From assembly GCF_003719725.1 (NCBI RefSeq), contig NZ_RIAX01000001.1, positions 456,250 through 520,249 of the forward strand: 64,000 bases of DNA. The letters are read 5' to 3'. Shown piece after piece: positions 33,439 through 42,340 of this stretch. The notes beneath the pieces are model-generated. The model was not told the origin of the DNA. It saw only the letters and a list, made by a program, of their open reading frames with translations, and made no database searches. A program made the position numbers and the translations under genes. Every line of letters begins with the position of its first letter. Position 1 is the stretch's first letter. The DNA is from Planococcus salinus. Its GTDB lineage: Bacteria > Bacillota > Bacilli > Bacillales_A > Planococcaceae.

Positions 33439-34920
33439 CTATTCCTCATTATGCAAACCTTTTAACAAAGACGCGACCATCAGTAAGATGACAAGTGAAA
33501 ACGGCAAAGCTGCGATGATGGCCACAGATCGGAGCGCTTCCAACCCTCCGCTGAGCAAAAGAACCGCCGCTGTGCCTGAAATCAAGCCGCCCCATACCAA
33601 ACGGACAAACTTGCCTGGTGACAGCGTCCCTTTCGAAGACAACACACTTAATACGTAACTGGCTGAATCTGCAGAAGTGATAAAGAATATGGTGATCAGC
33701 AATAACCCCAATATGCTCAAAATCATGCCTGCCGGCAGGTTCTGCAGCATCAGAAACAAGGCCAATTCTTCATTTCCTTCTGTCTGGCCGGCAATATCGG
33801 CCACACCGTTCATCTGCATATCCAGGGCAGTGCCGCCGAAAACAACGAACCAAACCGCTCCGAGAACAGCAGGGACAATCAGCACGCCAAAGATGAATTC
33901 CTGTATCGTGCGGCCGCGCGATACACGTGCAACAAACATGCCGACATACGGCGCCCAGGCAATTCCCCAAGCCCAGAAAAAGATCGTCCATTCACCGTAC
34001 CACTGCCCGTCGCTGTGAGGTGCAAGCGACAAACTCAAATCCAAATAATTATTTAAATAACTGCCCAATGCCGTCGTAAAACTTTCCAGTAAAAACGCTG
34101 TTGGTCCCAATGAAAGAACAGCAATCAGCAACACAGTCGCAATCACCAAATTGCCGATGCTCAAATAGCGGATTCCTTTATTGACACCCGATAAAGCCGA
34201 CGTCATGAACAATACGGTAATGATGGCAATGATGATCAACTGACTGATATTGTTATTCGGCACATCGAACACTTCAGATACACCGCCACTGACCTGCATC
34301 GCGCTTAACCCGAATGTGGTGGCTACACCGATGGCAGTCGCAATGATGGCGATGATATTCAGGAACTTGCCGATCCCCCCTTCGACCCTGTCGCCAAGCA
34401 ACGGGTAAAACGCATGGCTGATCAAACCCGGTCTCTCTTTCCGAAACTTGAAAAAAGCGATGGTCAAACCGACGACGGCATACACACCCCACGGCTGCAG
34501 GCTCCAATGGAATACACTGTACATTAACGCAGCGCGTGCCGCTTCTTCTGTTTCGGCTTCATAGCCCGGCGGTGGATTGATATAATGGAGAATCGGTTCA
34601 GCAGTTCCCCAGAACACCAGCCCGACGCCCATTCCAGCCGCAAAAATCAAACCCAGCCAAGTAAAAAACGTATACTGCGGCTGTTCGTCTTTCTTCCCCA
34701 GTTTTATTTTTCTGTACGGCCCGATTCCGAGAAATAAGCAAACAAAAACCAAAGCTGTCGTCACCAGCATATAAAACCAGCTGAAGTTGCCTGTCACCCA
34801 GGATAATCCGGTGCTGGATACTTCCTGCAAAAATGCAGGCGCCAGCGCCCCGACCGCGACAAGCGCGACCACAATCGCGACGGACACCCCAAAGACGATT
34901 CCCGGCTTTTCATTTTTCAT
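33439..34920 (-). CDS. BCCT-family transporter (betaine/choline/carnitine)
   Basis: 493 residues with about 12 TMs. BCCT signatures: WGTAEPILHY in the early helices, HWSLQPWGVYAVVGLTIAFF, and the core-motif segment WTIFFWAWGIAWAPYVGMFVARVSRGRTIQEF. The aromatic WxWGIAWAP pattern forms the trimethylammonium cage. Members import compatible solutes by Na+ symport for osmoprotection; OpuD-like function is likely but ligand choice is open. The C-terminal tail is very short (HNEE), so osmotic sensing through a long C-terminus, as in BetP, is not expected. It is divergent from the amidase-like gene. Confidence 0.92.
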   Translation of the reverse strand: MKNEKPGIVFGVSVAIVVALVAVGALAPAFLQEVSSTGLSWVTGNFSWFYMLVTTALVFVCLFLGIGPYRKIKLGKKDEQPQYTFFTWLGLIFAAGMGVGLVFWGTAEPILHYINPPPGYEAETEEAARAALMYSVFHWSLQPWGVYAVVGLTIAFFKFRKERPGLISHAFYPLLGDRVEGGIGKFLNIIAIIATAIGVATTFGLSAMQVSGGVSEVFDVPNNNISQLIIIAIITVLFMTSALSGVNKGIRYLSIGNLVIATVLLIAVLSLGPTAFLLESFTTALGSYLNNYLDLSLSLAPHSDGQWYGEWTIFFWAWGIAWAPYVGMFVARVSRGRTIQEFIFGVLIVPAVLGAVWFVVFGGTALDMQMNGVADIAGQTEGNEELALFLMLQNLPAGMILSILGLLLITIFFITSADSASYVLSVLSSKGTLSPGKFVRLVWGGLISGTAAVLLLSGGLEALRSVAIIAALPFSLVILLMVASLLKGLHNEE

Positions 34921-35100
34921 GCAACCAACCTCTCTTTACATAAAGAGTCCTTTTTCCACCATTCCACTTGTCGCTCTGTGTAAACGCTATTTCGGCAATC
35001 TCCCAAAACAGTTTCTCCGAAAGTAAAATCCATATCACGAATGTTCAGTTTTCGATATAATGGTAAAGGTCGTATTTTTAAGTCGAAAGGGGCAACAGCA

Positions 35101-36036
35101 GTGATACATAAAATTGAATTGGATTCCAAAAATCTTCATTCATCGTTCAACCGTGAATACCAGCCGATCCTAACGGTGAATTCCGGTGATTCCATCCAGT
35201 TGAAAACGCTGGATATCCAGTGGGGCTATTCAGCCTCGGAAAATGAAGAGCGGACGATTTTTGAATCGCGTGAACAAGAAGAAAAGCTCGGGCACCCGCT
35301 CGTGGGGCCGATTGCCATCGAAGGTGCGAAACCGGGGATGGTCCTTGAAATCAGAACAAACGAACTGGTTCCGGCATGGTACGGACGGAACTGGGCTGCC
35401 GGCACGCAAAGCTGGCAAAACGAAAAACTTGGGTTGGTCGACAGTGAACGGGTTCAACTGGACTGGAAATTGGATCCGTTGAAGATGACGGGCAGCTGCC
35501 AAATCGGAGAACAGGAATTCCGCGTCGGCCTGTCTCCTTTTCTTGGCTTGATGGGCGTCGCGCCGGCAGAGCCGGGCACACATCGTACAGCTCCTCCCCG
35601 TTACTGCGGCGGCAATATCGACTGCAAAGAATTGGTCAGAGGCAGCAGCTTGTTTTTGCCGGTGGCAGTCGAAGGCGCCATGTTTTCACTCGGTGATGGC
35701 CACGCGCTCCAAGGAGACGGGGAGAATTCCGGGACAGCCATCGAATGCCCGATGGATCTGGTGGATGTCACATTGATCCTGCACGAAGACAAGACCTTGA
35801 CAATGCCGCAGGCCAACACTCCTGCCGGCTGGATTACATTCGGCTTCGACGAAGATCTGAACGAAGCCGCGGCGGTTGCGCTGGACGAAATGGTGCAGCT
35901 GATGCAGCAGTTTTACGGCGTCACGAAGGCCGAAGCGACTGCTTTATCAAGCGTCGCCGTCGATCTACACGTCACTCAAGTCGTCAATGGCGTCAAAGGC
36001 GTCCATGCCATTTTGCCGCATGGCGTGTTACGGTAA
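35101..36036 (+). CDS. Acetamidase/formamidase family protein
   Basis: 311 residues from a GTG at 35101, behind GAAAGGGGCAACAGCA; the longer frame to 35041 has no such site. Family features: GDSIQLKTLDIQWG near the N-terminus, GHPLVGPIAIEGAKPGMVLEIRTNEL, the core PFLGLMGVAPAEPGTHRTAPPRYCGGNIDCKELV, and GDGHALQGDGENSGTAIECPM. These fit the FmdA/AmdA beta-sandwich amidohydrolases that release ammonia from formamide or acetamide. The length is on the short side of the family. It sits divergently from the BCCT transporter, sharing a ~180-base promoter region; a functional link is possible but unproven. Confidence 0.88.
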   Translation: MIHKIELDSKNLHSSFNREYQPILTVNSGDSIQLKTLDIQWGYSASENEERTIFESREQEEKLGHPLVGPIAIEGAKPGMVLEIRTNELVPAWYGRNWAAGTQSWQNEKLGLVDSERVQLDWKLDPLKMTGSCQIGEQEFRVGLSPFLGLMGVAPAEPGTHRTAPPRYCGGNIDCKELVRGSSLFLPVAVEGAMFSLGDGHALQGDGENSGTAIECPMDLVDVTLILHEDKTLTMPQANTPAGWITFGFDEDLNEAAAVALDEMVQLMQQFYGVTKAEATALSSVAVDLHVTQVVNGVKGVHAILPHGVLR

Positions 36037-36044
36037 AAATCCGC

Positions 36045-36078
36045 AAAACCACTCTGAATTATTTCAGAGTGGTTTTTT
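36045..36078 (+). terminator. Terminator of the amidase gene
   Basis: Arms AAAACCACTCTGAA and TTCAGAGTGGTTTTTT, loop of 4 to 5 bases. It lies right after the stop codon. Confidence 0.92.
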
Positions 36079-36155
36079 CATGTTCCGCTAATTCGAACCT
36101 CTTAATATCTAAACGTATACGACTGGCCCCCTTGCTTATTCCAACAAATCATAGT

Positions 36156-36187
36156 ATATTCAAATAATCAGATATACAAATAATAAG
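36156..36187 (+). promoter_or_regulatory. Adjacent 16-base direct repeats upstream of the SulP operon
   Basis: ATATTCAAATAATCAG and ATATACAAATAATAAG lie head to tail with two mismatches, ending 16 bases before the SulP start. The ArsR regulator encoded at the end of the same operon could bind here; this is inference. Confidence 0.5.
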
Positions 36188-36203
36188 ATAAAGAAGGGGT
36201 ATA

Positions 36204-37955
36204 ATGAACATGAAATTTTCGGGCCGCTTTACAGGCTACAGCTGGGAAGGTTTTCAAAAAGACTTGCTGTCCGGATTGGTCGTTGGAGTTATTGCCATTC
36301 CGCTTGGCATGGCGTTCGCCATCGCTTCCGGCGTCAAACCGGAATACGGCATTTACACGACGATCATTGCGGGAATCCTGATCGCCTTATTCGGCGGTTC
36401 GCGTTACCAGATCGGCGGTCCTACAGGAGCTTTTATCCCGATTCTATTCGGCATCGTCTTAACGTATGGATATGAAAACCTGTTGGTGGCCGGCTTTATG
36501 GCTGGCATCATTCTGTTGTTGATGGGTCTGTTCAAACTGGGTTCATTGATCAAATTCATCCCAAAACCTGTCACAATCGGTTTTACCTCAGGAATTGCTG
36601 TCATCATTTTCAGTGGCCAGATCGGAAATTTCCTTGGTTTGACGGGCATTGAACGGCATGAAGAATTTGTCCTGAATATGCGTGAACTATGGCTGAACTT
36701 ACCTTCTTTCAACCTGTTCAGTGTAATAACAGCTCTCATTTGCCTATTAACAATTTTACTTACACCACGGATTTTGCCGAAAGTTCCCGGTCCTCTGGTC
36801 GGACTCATTGTTTCCACTGTGGCTGCGGTCATCTTGTTCCCTGGACAAGTGGCAACAGTAGGATCGGCTTACGGAGAAATTCCAAACACCTTGCCCGGTT
36901 TCCAATTTCCTGAAATTACATTCGATAAAATTCAGCTGTTGCTTGGACCGGCACTGGTCATCGCCATTCTCGGGAGTATTGAATCGTTGCTGTCTGCAGT
37001 GGTGGCAGACGGGATGACAAAATCGAAACACGACAGCAACCGGGAACTGATGGGACAGGGAATCGCCAATGTGATTACGCCGATGTTCGGTGGAATCCCC
37101 GCCACCGGCGCCATCGCGCGGACGGCAACTAATATTAAAAATGGCGCCGTCTCCCCTTTTTCCGGCATCATCCATGGACTTGCGGTATTATTAATCTTGT
37201 TAATGTTTGCGCCTTTGGCATCCAGCATTCCGCTTGCCAGTATGGCACCGATTCTGATGGTTGTTGCATGGAACATGAGTGAGCGGCATGTATTCGTCCA
37301 TGTCCTGAAAACCAAATCGACCGATTCATTTGTCCTGCTGGTGACTTTCCTGCTGACGGTATTTCTGGATTTGACAACAGCTGTGGGCGTCGGCTTATTG
37401 TTGGCAATTGTATTATTCGTCAAACGGATGAGCGAAGCCGCAGAAGTTTCCCAGGTCCTTCCGAATCCCCAGTCGGCCAATAAACGGGTGGAAGCCGCTA
37501 TGGTGACCGAAGAGCGTGATTGCCCGCAAATCAGTATTTTCACAATCGATGGCCCTTTGTTTTTCGGTGCTGCACAGACATTTGAGCAGCGAATCATGAA
37601 AACCATCGATTACCGCCCGGAAGTCCTGCTGCTGCGGATGGGACAGGTCCCTTTTATGGACACAACCGGTGAAGCCCACCTGGCAAGCATCGTCGAAGAC
37701 TTTTCAAAGCACGGCATTGTGCTGATTTCAGGAATCAAGAAGCAGCCGATGGAGTTGCTCGAAAAAACGGGCTTGCTTTCCAAAATCGGAACTGCCCATT
37801 TTTTCAATCATACAGGCGAAGCGATCGATTTCGCCCTGCAGTATATCAACCGCCAAAAATGTCTCGGATGCCAGCATTTCGCGTTCAGCGAATGTACCGC
37901 ATTATCAGCTGGAACAGACAAACCAAACTATGCGGAAGAAAGGGTTTTATTATGA
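36204..37955 (+). CDS. SulP-family anion transporter with STAS domain
   Basis: 583 residues. The membrane part shows DLLSGLVVGVIAIPLGMAFAIASGV, GSRYQIGGPTGAFIPIL, NFLGL and FGGIPATGAIARTATNIKNGA, all SulP core motifs. The STAS domain (~430-550) has LLLRMGQVPFMDTTGEAHLASIVEDF. Members import sulfate, bicarbonate or other anions. After STAS there is an unusual ~35-residue tail with CLGCQHFAFSEC (C-x2-C-x7-C) that could bind a metal or sense redox. The stop overlaps the following arsR start by four bases (ATGA), giving tight coupling. The substrate is not determinable. Confidence 0.9.
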   Translation: MNMKFSGRFTGYSWEGFQKDLLSGLVVGVIAIPLGMAFAIASGVKPEYGIYTTIIAGILIALFGGSRYQIGGPTGAFIPILFGIVLTYGYENLLVAGFMAGIILLLMGLFKLGSLIKFIPKPVTIGFTSGIAVIIFSGQIGNFLGLTGIERHEEFVLNMRELWLNLPSFNLFSVITALICLLTILLTPRILPKVPGPLVGLIVSTVAAVILFPGQVATVGSAYGEIPNTLPGFQFPEITFDKIQLLLGPALVIAILGSIESLLSAVVADGMTKSKHDSNRELMGQGIANVITPMFGGIPATGAIARTATNIKNGAVSPFSGIIHGLAVLLILLMFAPLASSIPLASMAPILMVVAWNMSERHVFVHVLKTKSTDSFVLLVTFLLTVFLDLTTAVGVGLLLAIVLFVKRMSEAAEVSQVLPNPQSANKRVEAAMVTEERDCPQISIFTIDGPLFFGAAQTFEQRIMKTIDYRPEVLLLRMGQVPFMDTTGEAHLASIVEDFSKHGIVLISGIKKQPMELLEKTGLLSKIGTAHFFNHTGEAIDFALQYINRQKCLGCQHFAFSECTALSAGTDKPNYAEERVLL

Positions 37956-38290
37956 ATCTGGAAATGCAACAGTTTAAAGCCGAATTTTTCAAAGCGCTGG
38001 CACACCCGCTCCGGATCCGGATTCTGGAGATTCTGGCGGAAGGCGACCATAGTGTCAACGAGATTCAGGAACAGGCTGGAACGGAAGGATCAGCCGTGTC
38101 CCAGCAATTAAGTGTGCTGCGCTCAAAAAACATTGTAACCGGCAACAAAGAAGGCAACCGCGTCATTTATTCGTTGCGCGATCCAAAAATCGTCGAGTTA
38201 TTGGACATCGCCAAAGATATCTTCCATAACCATTTGATCGATACCATCTCCATGTTCGATTCGGTGAATGGCCGTAAAACAAACGATTGA
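37952..38290 (+). CDS. ArsR-family transcriptional regulator
   Basis: 112 residues, winged helix: FFKALAHPLRIRILEILAEGDHSVNEIQEQAGTEGSAVSQQLSVLRSKNIV is the canonical ArsR core with DNA-reading helix SAVSQQLSVL; the wing is NKEGNRVIYSLRDPKI. It contains no cysteine, so arsenite-type or persulfide-type thiol sensing is excluded; a C-terminal IFHNHLIDT might offer histidine ligands. Coupling to the SulP gene suggests it controls that transporter. The direct repeats at 36156 are the candidate target. Confidence 0.92.
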   Translation: MNLEMQQFKAEFFKALAHPLRIRILEILAEGDHSVNEIQEQAGTEGSAVSQQLSVLRSKNIVTGNKEGNRVIYSLRDPKIVELLDIAKDIFHNHLIDTISMFDSVNGRKTND

Positions 38291-38298
38291 AACACGAA

Positions 38299-38325
38299 AA
38301 AACACCGCTTTCTCTGCGGTGTTTT
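38299..38325 (+). terminator. Terminator of the SulP-arsR operon
   Basis: Arms AAAACACCGC and GCGGTGTTTT, loop of 7, followed by TATAA. Confidence 0.88.
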
Positions 38326-38463
38326 TATAATGAAAAACCATTCCATTCTCCCTCCTTTCACCACACTGGTTTACAGCCACGGGTTCACAGGGTAATTCAT
38401 CAATAGACCACAACGGTTTTTCGAAGAAGTACCCACAGCCTCTGAAAGGAATGAACAAATAAA

Positions 38464-39231
38464 ATGGATATTGAAAAATACTTGAAACGATTCCACGCAT
38501 ATCCGGTAAAAGAACGTTTTCTGCAGGATCTCGCCAGACTGCAGTCTTTGCATATGCAGCATATACCGTTCGAAAATTTGGACGTGATCCGCAACGTCCC
38601 CATCTATCTAAATCTGGAAAGCATTTATGACAAAATCGTCAATCAGCACCGCGGCGGTTATTGCTATGAACTGAATGGCCTGTTTCATTGGCTGTTGCAG
38701 GAACTCGGTTTTGATGCCAGGCTGATTTCCGCCACTGTCCAAAAACCGGACGGCACGTGGACAAAAGCCGATACGCACACCGCCATTCTCGTCAATTTGG
38801 ACACCCCTTACCTGGTGGATGCCGGCTTCGGCGATTCAACCATCAGTCCGATTCCGCTCGGCGGTGAACGGTTCACCGATCACAGCGGGACATATAAAGT
38901 CGAACAGCACGATGAGACGTTTTATGACTTGATCCGTGAAAACGACGGCGAAGAAAAAATCCTTTACCGCTTCAGCACGGAAGAAAAACGACTGGAAGAT
39001 TTCCATGAAGGCTGTGTGTTCAACCAGGTGTCGAAGGATTCCCCTTTTACGCATGACGACCTCGTCACCCGCGCGACACCGGACGGACGGATTACCTTAT
39101 CCGGCTTGCAGTTGACGCGTTCGGAAAATGGGCGGAAGGAAAAAACGGATTTGACGCCCGAAGAAAAAGCGAAGGTGTTGCTGGAGGAGTTTGGGATTGA
39201 CCTCAACGTACTGGAGAAGCAACGGAGCTGA
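38464..39231 (+). CDS. nat: Arylamine N-acetyltransferase (NAT)
   Basis: 255 residues. The catalytic triad is readable: Cys67 in RGGYCYELN, His105 in DTHTAILV and Asp119 in LVDAGFGD. The N-terminus contains IPFENLDV, another NAT hallmark. NATs transfer acetyl from acetyl-CoA to arylamines, hydrazines or hydroxylamines. The length is typical (250-280). It is monocistronic, after the arsR terminator. The ribosome binding site is a modest GAAAGGAATGAACAA. Confidence 0.93.
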   Translation: MDIEKYLKRFHAYPVKERFLQDLARLQSLHMQHIPFENLDVIRNVPIYLNLESIYDKIVNQHRGGYCYELNGLFHWLLQELGFDARLISATVQKPDGTWTKADTHTAILVNLDTPYLVDAGFGDSTISPIPLGGERFTDHSGTYKVEQHDETFYDLIRENDGEEKILYRFSTEEKRLEDFHEGCVFNQVSKDSPFTHDDLVTRATPDGRITLSGLQLTRSENGRKEKTDLTPEEKAKVLLEEFGIDLNVLEKQRS

Positions 39232-39298
39232 TCAAAGAGCTGGCCTTGCAGGCTTTGACCAACTCTTGGCTTGCGCTTTATTTTGCATGGAATTTGAG

Positions 39299-39338
39299 AA
39301 AACCAGTAACCTTAATACAGAGGTTACTGGTTTTAAAG
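39299..39338 (+). terminator. Terminator of nat
   Basis: Perfect 14-base arms, AAAACCAGTAACCT and AGGTTACTGGTTTT, 8-base loop. Confidence 0.88.
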
Positions 39339-39720
39339 TTCATATTTCAATTAAAAAGGCTACCGATAATCCCCTCATATCTGAATTAAATAAGCACTTA
39401 AATTCGTCTATAAACACTTTGCCTTCTTATTCATATAGAAAAATTTTAAACTTTGTAGTTTTAGAAATAATCGGTAAAAAAGAAAGCCATCTTGAAACTA
39501 ATGCGTACTTTGAGATTAATCACATCTATGGTTGTGGTCATTGAAGAGGATGATTTGAATTTATGATATGAAGAAGCAGGGCCTCCTTCTACTCCAACAG
39601 AACCAGTAGAACCATCAGAACCTTCTCTTCAGCCAATAGAACCAAAACCTATCCAATCTGCACAGGCAGCAAAAAAGAAGCAGGCACTCATGGATTTCCA
39701 TGAATGCCTGCTTCTTTAAT
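39335..39720 (+). pseudogene. Decayed gene remnant with Pro/Glu-rich 3' end
   Basis: After the nat terminator an open stretch (KVHISIKKATDNPLISELNKHL and further) looks coding-like but has no start or ribosome binding site. Further on, one frame reads MVVVIEEDDLNL-stop-YEEAGPPS, then TPTEPVEPSEPSLQPIEPKP and QSAQAAKKKQA, a repetitive Pro/Glu tail typical of protein C-termini. An in-frame TGA and frame changes separate the pieces. The remnant ends in its own strong terminator (39674-39717). The original product is not recognised. Confidence 0.5.
39674..39717 (+). terminator. Terminator at the end of the Pro/Glu-rich remnant
   Basis: AAAGAAGCAGGCA...TGCCTGCTTCTTT with a nested CATGGA/TCCATG stem; the long perfect hairpin marks a former gene end. 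Confidence 0.85.
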
Positions 39721-39726
39721 ATTGTC

Positions 39727-39770
39727 AAGCACCTTAAGTTAATGGCACTGACATAAGGTTGGGTGCTTTT
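39727..39770 (-). terminator. Terminator of the sugar dehydrogenase gene
   Basis: Arms AAGCACCTTA and TAAGGTTGGGTGCTTTT with a bulge, in the right position for the minus-strand gene. Confidence 0.55.
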
Positions 39771-39825
39771 AGAGAATAACAAATTATTCAGCGTCGTCTT
39801 CTTCTGTACCTCCAATTGCGTCACC

Positions 39826-41193
39826 TTATTCTGCTGCAGTAATCTTATAAATCAGACCACCATCAGTAGTTGCAATAAGCGCGCCATCCTCAGTTACAAG
39901 AATGTCACGGAAACGTTGGGTTTCTTCAGTTAATAGGCGTTCTTCTCCAACGATGGTGTCATCTTCAATAACGACACGTACAATATAATTCGGTGCTAAA
40001 CCACCGATGAACAAGTTGTTCTCCCATTCAGGAATTGCGTCGTTATCATAGAATGACATACCACTTGGCGCACTTGTTGGATCCCAATAATATCTTGGTT
40101 CAACAAAGCCTTGCGCTTCGTGTTCTGAAATACCCTCATTGATTAATTCACCAGTGTACTCGATACCATAAGAAACAATTGGCCATCCATAGTTATTGCC
40201 TGGTTCAATAATATTTAGTTCATCCCCAGCTTGCGGACCGAATTCAACAATCCATAAGTCTCCTGTTTCAGGGTGGAAGTCTATACCTTGAATATTACGG
40301 TGACCGTAGCTGTAAATTCCATCCAGTGCGTCTTCATCTTCGATAAATGGATTCGACTCTACTGGTTCTCCATCTTGTGTAATGTGGATTACTTTACCTA
40401 AGTAAGCATCCAAGTCTTGGGCACGTTCGCGGATTGGATCATCTGAACGCTCACCAGTTGTTAAGAATAAGTTGCCATCATCATCAAAGATAATACGTCC
40501 ACCATAGTGTAAGTCACCATCATATGCTGGTTCTGCTTGGAAGATTACTTCAAAATTTTCAAGTGAGGCTTCATCTTCTGATAAAGCACCTTTACCGACA
40601 GCAGTTACAGTACCACCTTCGACGTCTTGAGAAAACGTCAAAAATACTAATCTTGATTCGTCAAAATCAGGTGCAACGGCTACATCAAGTAAGCCCCCCT
40701 GACCTGAGTTATTTACTTCTGGTGTACCTTCGATTGGCTCTGAAACAGAGAACTCATTAAGGTTTACAATAAGAAGTTCTGCTGTATCTCTTTGCGTAAC
40801 AAGCAAGCGGTTTGGTTCAAACTCTACCATACCCCAAGACACGCCAAGACCGTCAACAATAACTTCCTCATTAAGTTCTGTTTCAGTCACTACTGCAGGT
40901 GCTCTTGTTTGTTCCGGAAATGCTGGTTCAAACTCAGTAACTTTTGGTTCAGTTTCTGCAGATTCTCCACCTGCACTTTCCTCGGCGCCTTCGTCAGTAT
41001 CTTCTTCTGTCTCAGCGCCCTCTTCAGTACCTTCTTCTGTTTCCGCACCCTCGTCAGCACTTTCTTCTGTTGCAGTATTCGACTCATCCGTTGATCCTTC
41101 GTCTGAAGTCTCATCATTGCCACACGCTGCCAAAGCCAATACAAAAATCAGCATTGTAAAGAACATTAATTTTGACCACGAAACTTTTGTCAT
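39826..41193 (-). CDS. Lipoprotein PQQ-type glucose/sorbosone dehydrogenase family protein
   Basis: 455 residues. Lipobox LALAAC (Cys24), then an extremely acidic linker of imperfect repeats (EGAETEEGTEEGAETEEDTD), then a six-bladed GSDH-type propeller: LGVSWGMVEFEP, GQGGLLDVAVAPDFDE, LHYGGRIIFDDDGNLFLTTGER, YSYGHRNIQGIDFHPETGDLWIVEFGPQAGDELN and NNYGWPIVSYG. The HYGG/YGHRNIQG motifs define this family, which oxidises aldose sugars using PQQ or an unknown cofactor. The acidic linker may span the cell wall. In frame after the stop, GDAIGGTEEDDAE-stop continues, so the present end may be a recent truncation. It is a single gene. Confidence 0.9.
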   Translation of the reverse strand: MTKVSWSKLMFFTMLIFVLALAACGNDETSDEGSTDESNTATEESADEGAETEEGTEEGAETEEDTDEGAEESAGGESAETEPKVTEFEPAFPEQTRAPAVVTETELNEEVIVDGLGVSWGMVEFEPNRLLVTQRDTAELLIVNLNEFSVSEPIEGTPEVNNSGQGGLLDVAVAPDFDESRLVFLTFSQDVEGGTVTAVGKGALSEDEASLENFEVIFQAEPAYDGDLHYGGRIIFDDDGNLFLTTGERSDDPIRERAQDLDAYLGKVIHITQDGEPVESNPFIEDEDALDGIYSYGHRNIQGIDFHPETGDLWIVEFGPQAGDELNIIEPGNNYGWPIVSYGIEYTGELINEGISEHEAQGFVEPRYYWDPTSAPSGMSFYDNDAIPEWENNLFIGGLAPNYIVRVVIEDDTIVGEERLLTEETQRFRDILVTEDGALIATTDGGLIYKITAAE

Positions 41194-41991
41194 TGTTTTT
41201 CCTCCCCATTTCTAAAATTTGAAACTGAATATATTAAAGTTCAGTCCCTTGAAGCCCAGTATCAAAAATTGGTTAAGACTTTCATGTCTTAACTAAAAAA
41301 ATAAAATTCCTTTGAAAATAATGTTATCACAATTATCTGAAAATACAAAATAATTTACTGTTTTTCATGATTAATGGAAATTACACTGTCATGTATAATG
41401 ACCTGTATGTTTTATATGGATACTAAGAAATCAATAAACACCCTATTTCCGTATAATTTTATATTTGATACTTTCAGATAACTTTGAGATTTAGCGATGT
41501 TAGTTTCTATATCTCTTATAAAATGTAAAATGTAAAAGGAAGTTACTCGTTTTGGGCGGAACACTCTTTTTTTCATTAATCATCTGAAAATTAATCGCTT
41601 ACTGGATAGTTCTTGCTTATGCACAACGCTAATAGTTCTTCCCCTTTTACTTTCATCAGGCAAATTGCCTGGTAAAAAGGTACATAATTCTAGGTTAATT
41701 TAAATTCAGTTTATTCAATTCGCTAGGCAGATTCTTGCAGACAAAAAGCAGACACACATGTTTCGAAATATCTCTACTCATCTTTTATATACAGCTTTTA
41801 TTGCCTTGAATTTCACGTGCCGTTCTCATTATTTCAATCGATGAGGCTAGATAATCCAAAAATACATATTTGAAGTCTCAATTGTCTGTGATTATGACCT
41901 CATCTTACAGAAAGGAAATTTTTTCAAAAAAGCTAAAGCTAAATCCGTCATTTTCATGTCTAATAGAAGAATAGAAAAAAGGGGGAATTGT
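41194..41991. other. Long AT-rich intergenic region
   Basis: About 800 bases without a coding frame that I can support. It includes the promoter side of the dehydrogenase gene (below ~41400). I see no repeat shared with the rest of the window. Composition and length fit erosion of former genes, in line with the broken sigma factor that follows. Confidence 0.45.
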
Positions 41992-42174
41992 TTGCGGAAT
42001 TTAGTGAAGAAAGCTCAAAAAGGTGATGATCATGTGTTTTACGCTTTATTTCAACAATATAAACAGGATATTTACCGATTGGCTTTTGTCTATCTTAAAA
42101 ATCAAAATGATGCCCTTGATGTAGTGCAAGAAACGGCCTATCGTTCATTCAAACCCATAAAGACTCTATTGTAG
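41992..42174 (+). pseudogene. Truncated ECF sigma factor (region 2 only)
   Basis: From a TTG at 41992 (GGGGGAATTGT upstream) the frame encodes LVKKAQKGDDHVFYALFQQYKQDIYRLAFVYLKNQNDALDVVQETAYRSFKPI, the sigma-70 region 2 of an ECF factor such as the SigV/YlaC group. It stops after ~60 residues (IKTLL-stop), where region 2.4 should continue. No region 4 is found downstream in any frame up to the terminator at 42264. So it is a 3'-deleted remnant and cannot act as a full sigma factor. Confidence 0.8.
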
Positions 42175-42263
42175 CTTCCGATAACCTCATGATATGTAAA
42201 CCAGTATAAGCCCATTCTTTGTTTCTAAGACATTCTAAAAATTTCCGGATTAATTTAGGACAT

Positions 42264-42303
42264 AAAGAACAGTCCCAGATAAGACTATCTGAAACTGTCC
42301 TTT
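42264..42303 (-). terminator. Terminator of the 42341 membrane protein gene
   Basis: The minus strand reads AGGACAGTTTCAGATA, 4-base loop, TATCTGGGACTGTTCTTT, and continues T-rich. Confidence 0.8.
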
Positions 42304-42340
42304 AATTAACAATACATTGAGTTTTATCGGAAATAAATTT

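Noticed and set aside
36932..37606. A 224-codon minus-strand frame inside the SulP gene
   Set aside because: Antisense shadow of transmembrane coding sequence; no start signal, no recognisable motifs.
39191..39334. Start of a 117-codon frame overlapping the nat 3' end
   Set aside because: The frame contains the perfect nat terminator hairpin, so its first third cannot be coding; the rest is listed as a decayed remnant.
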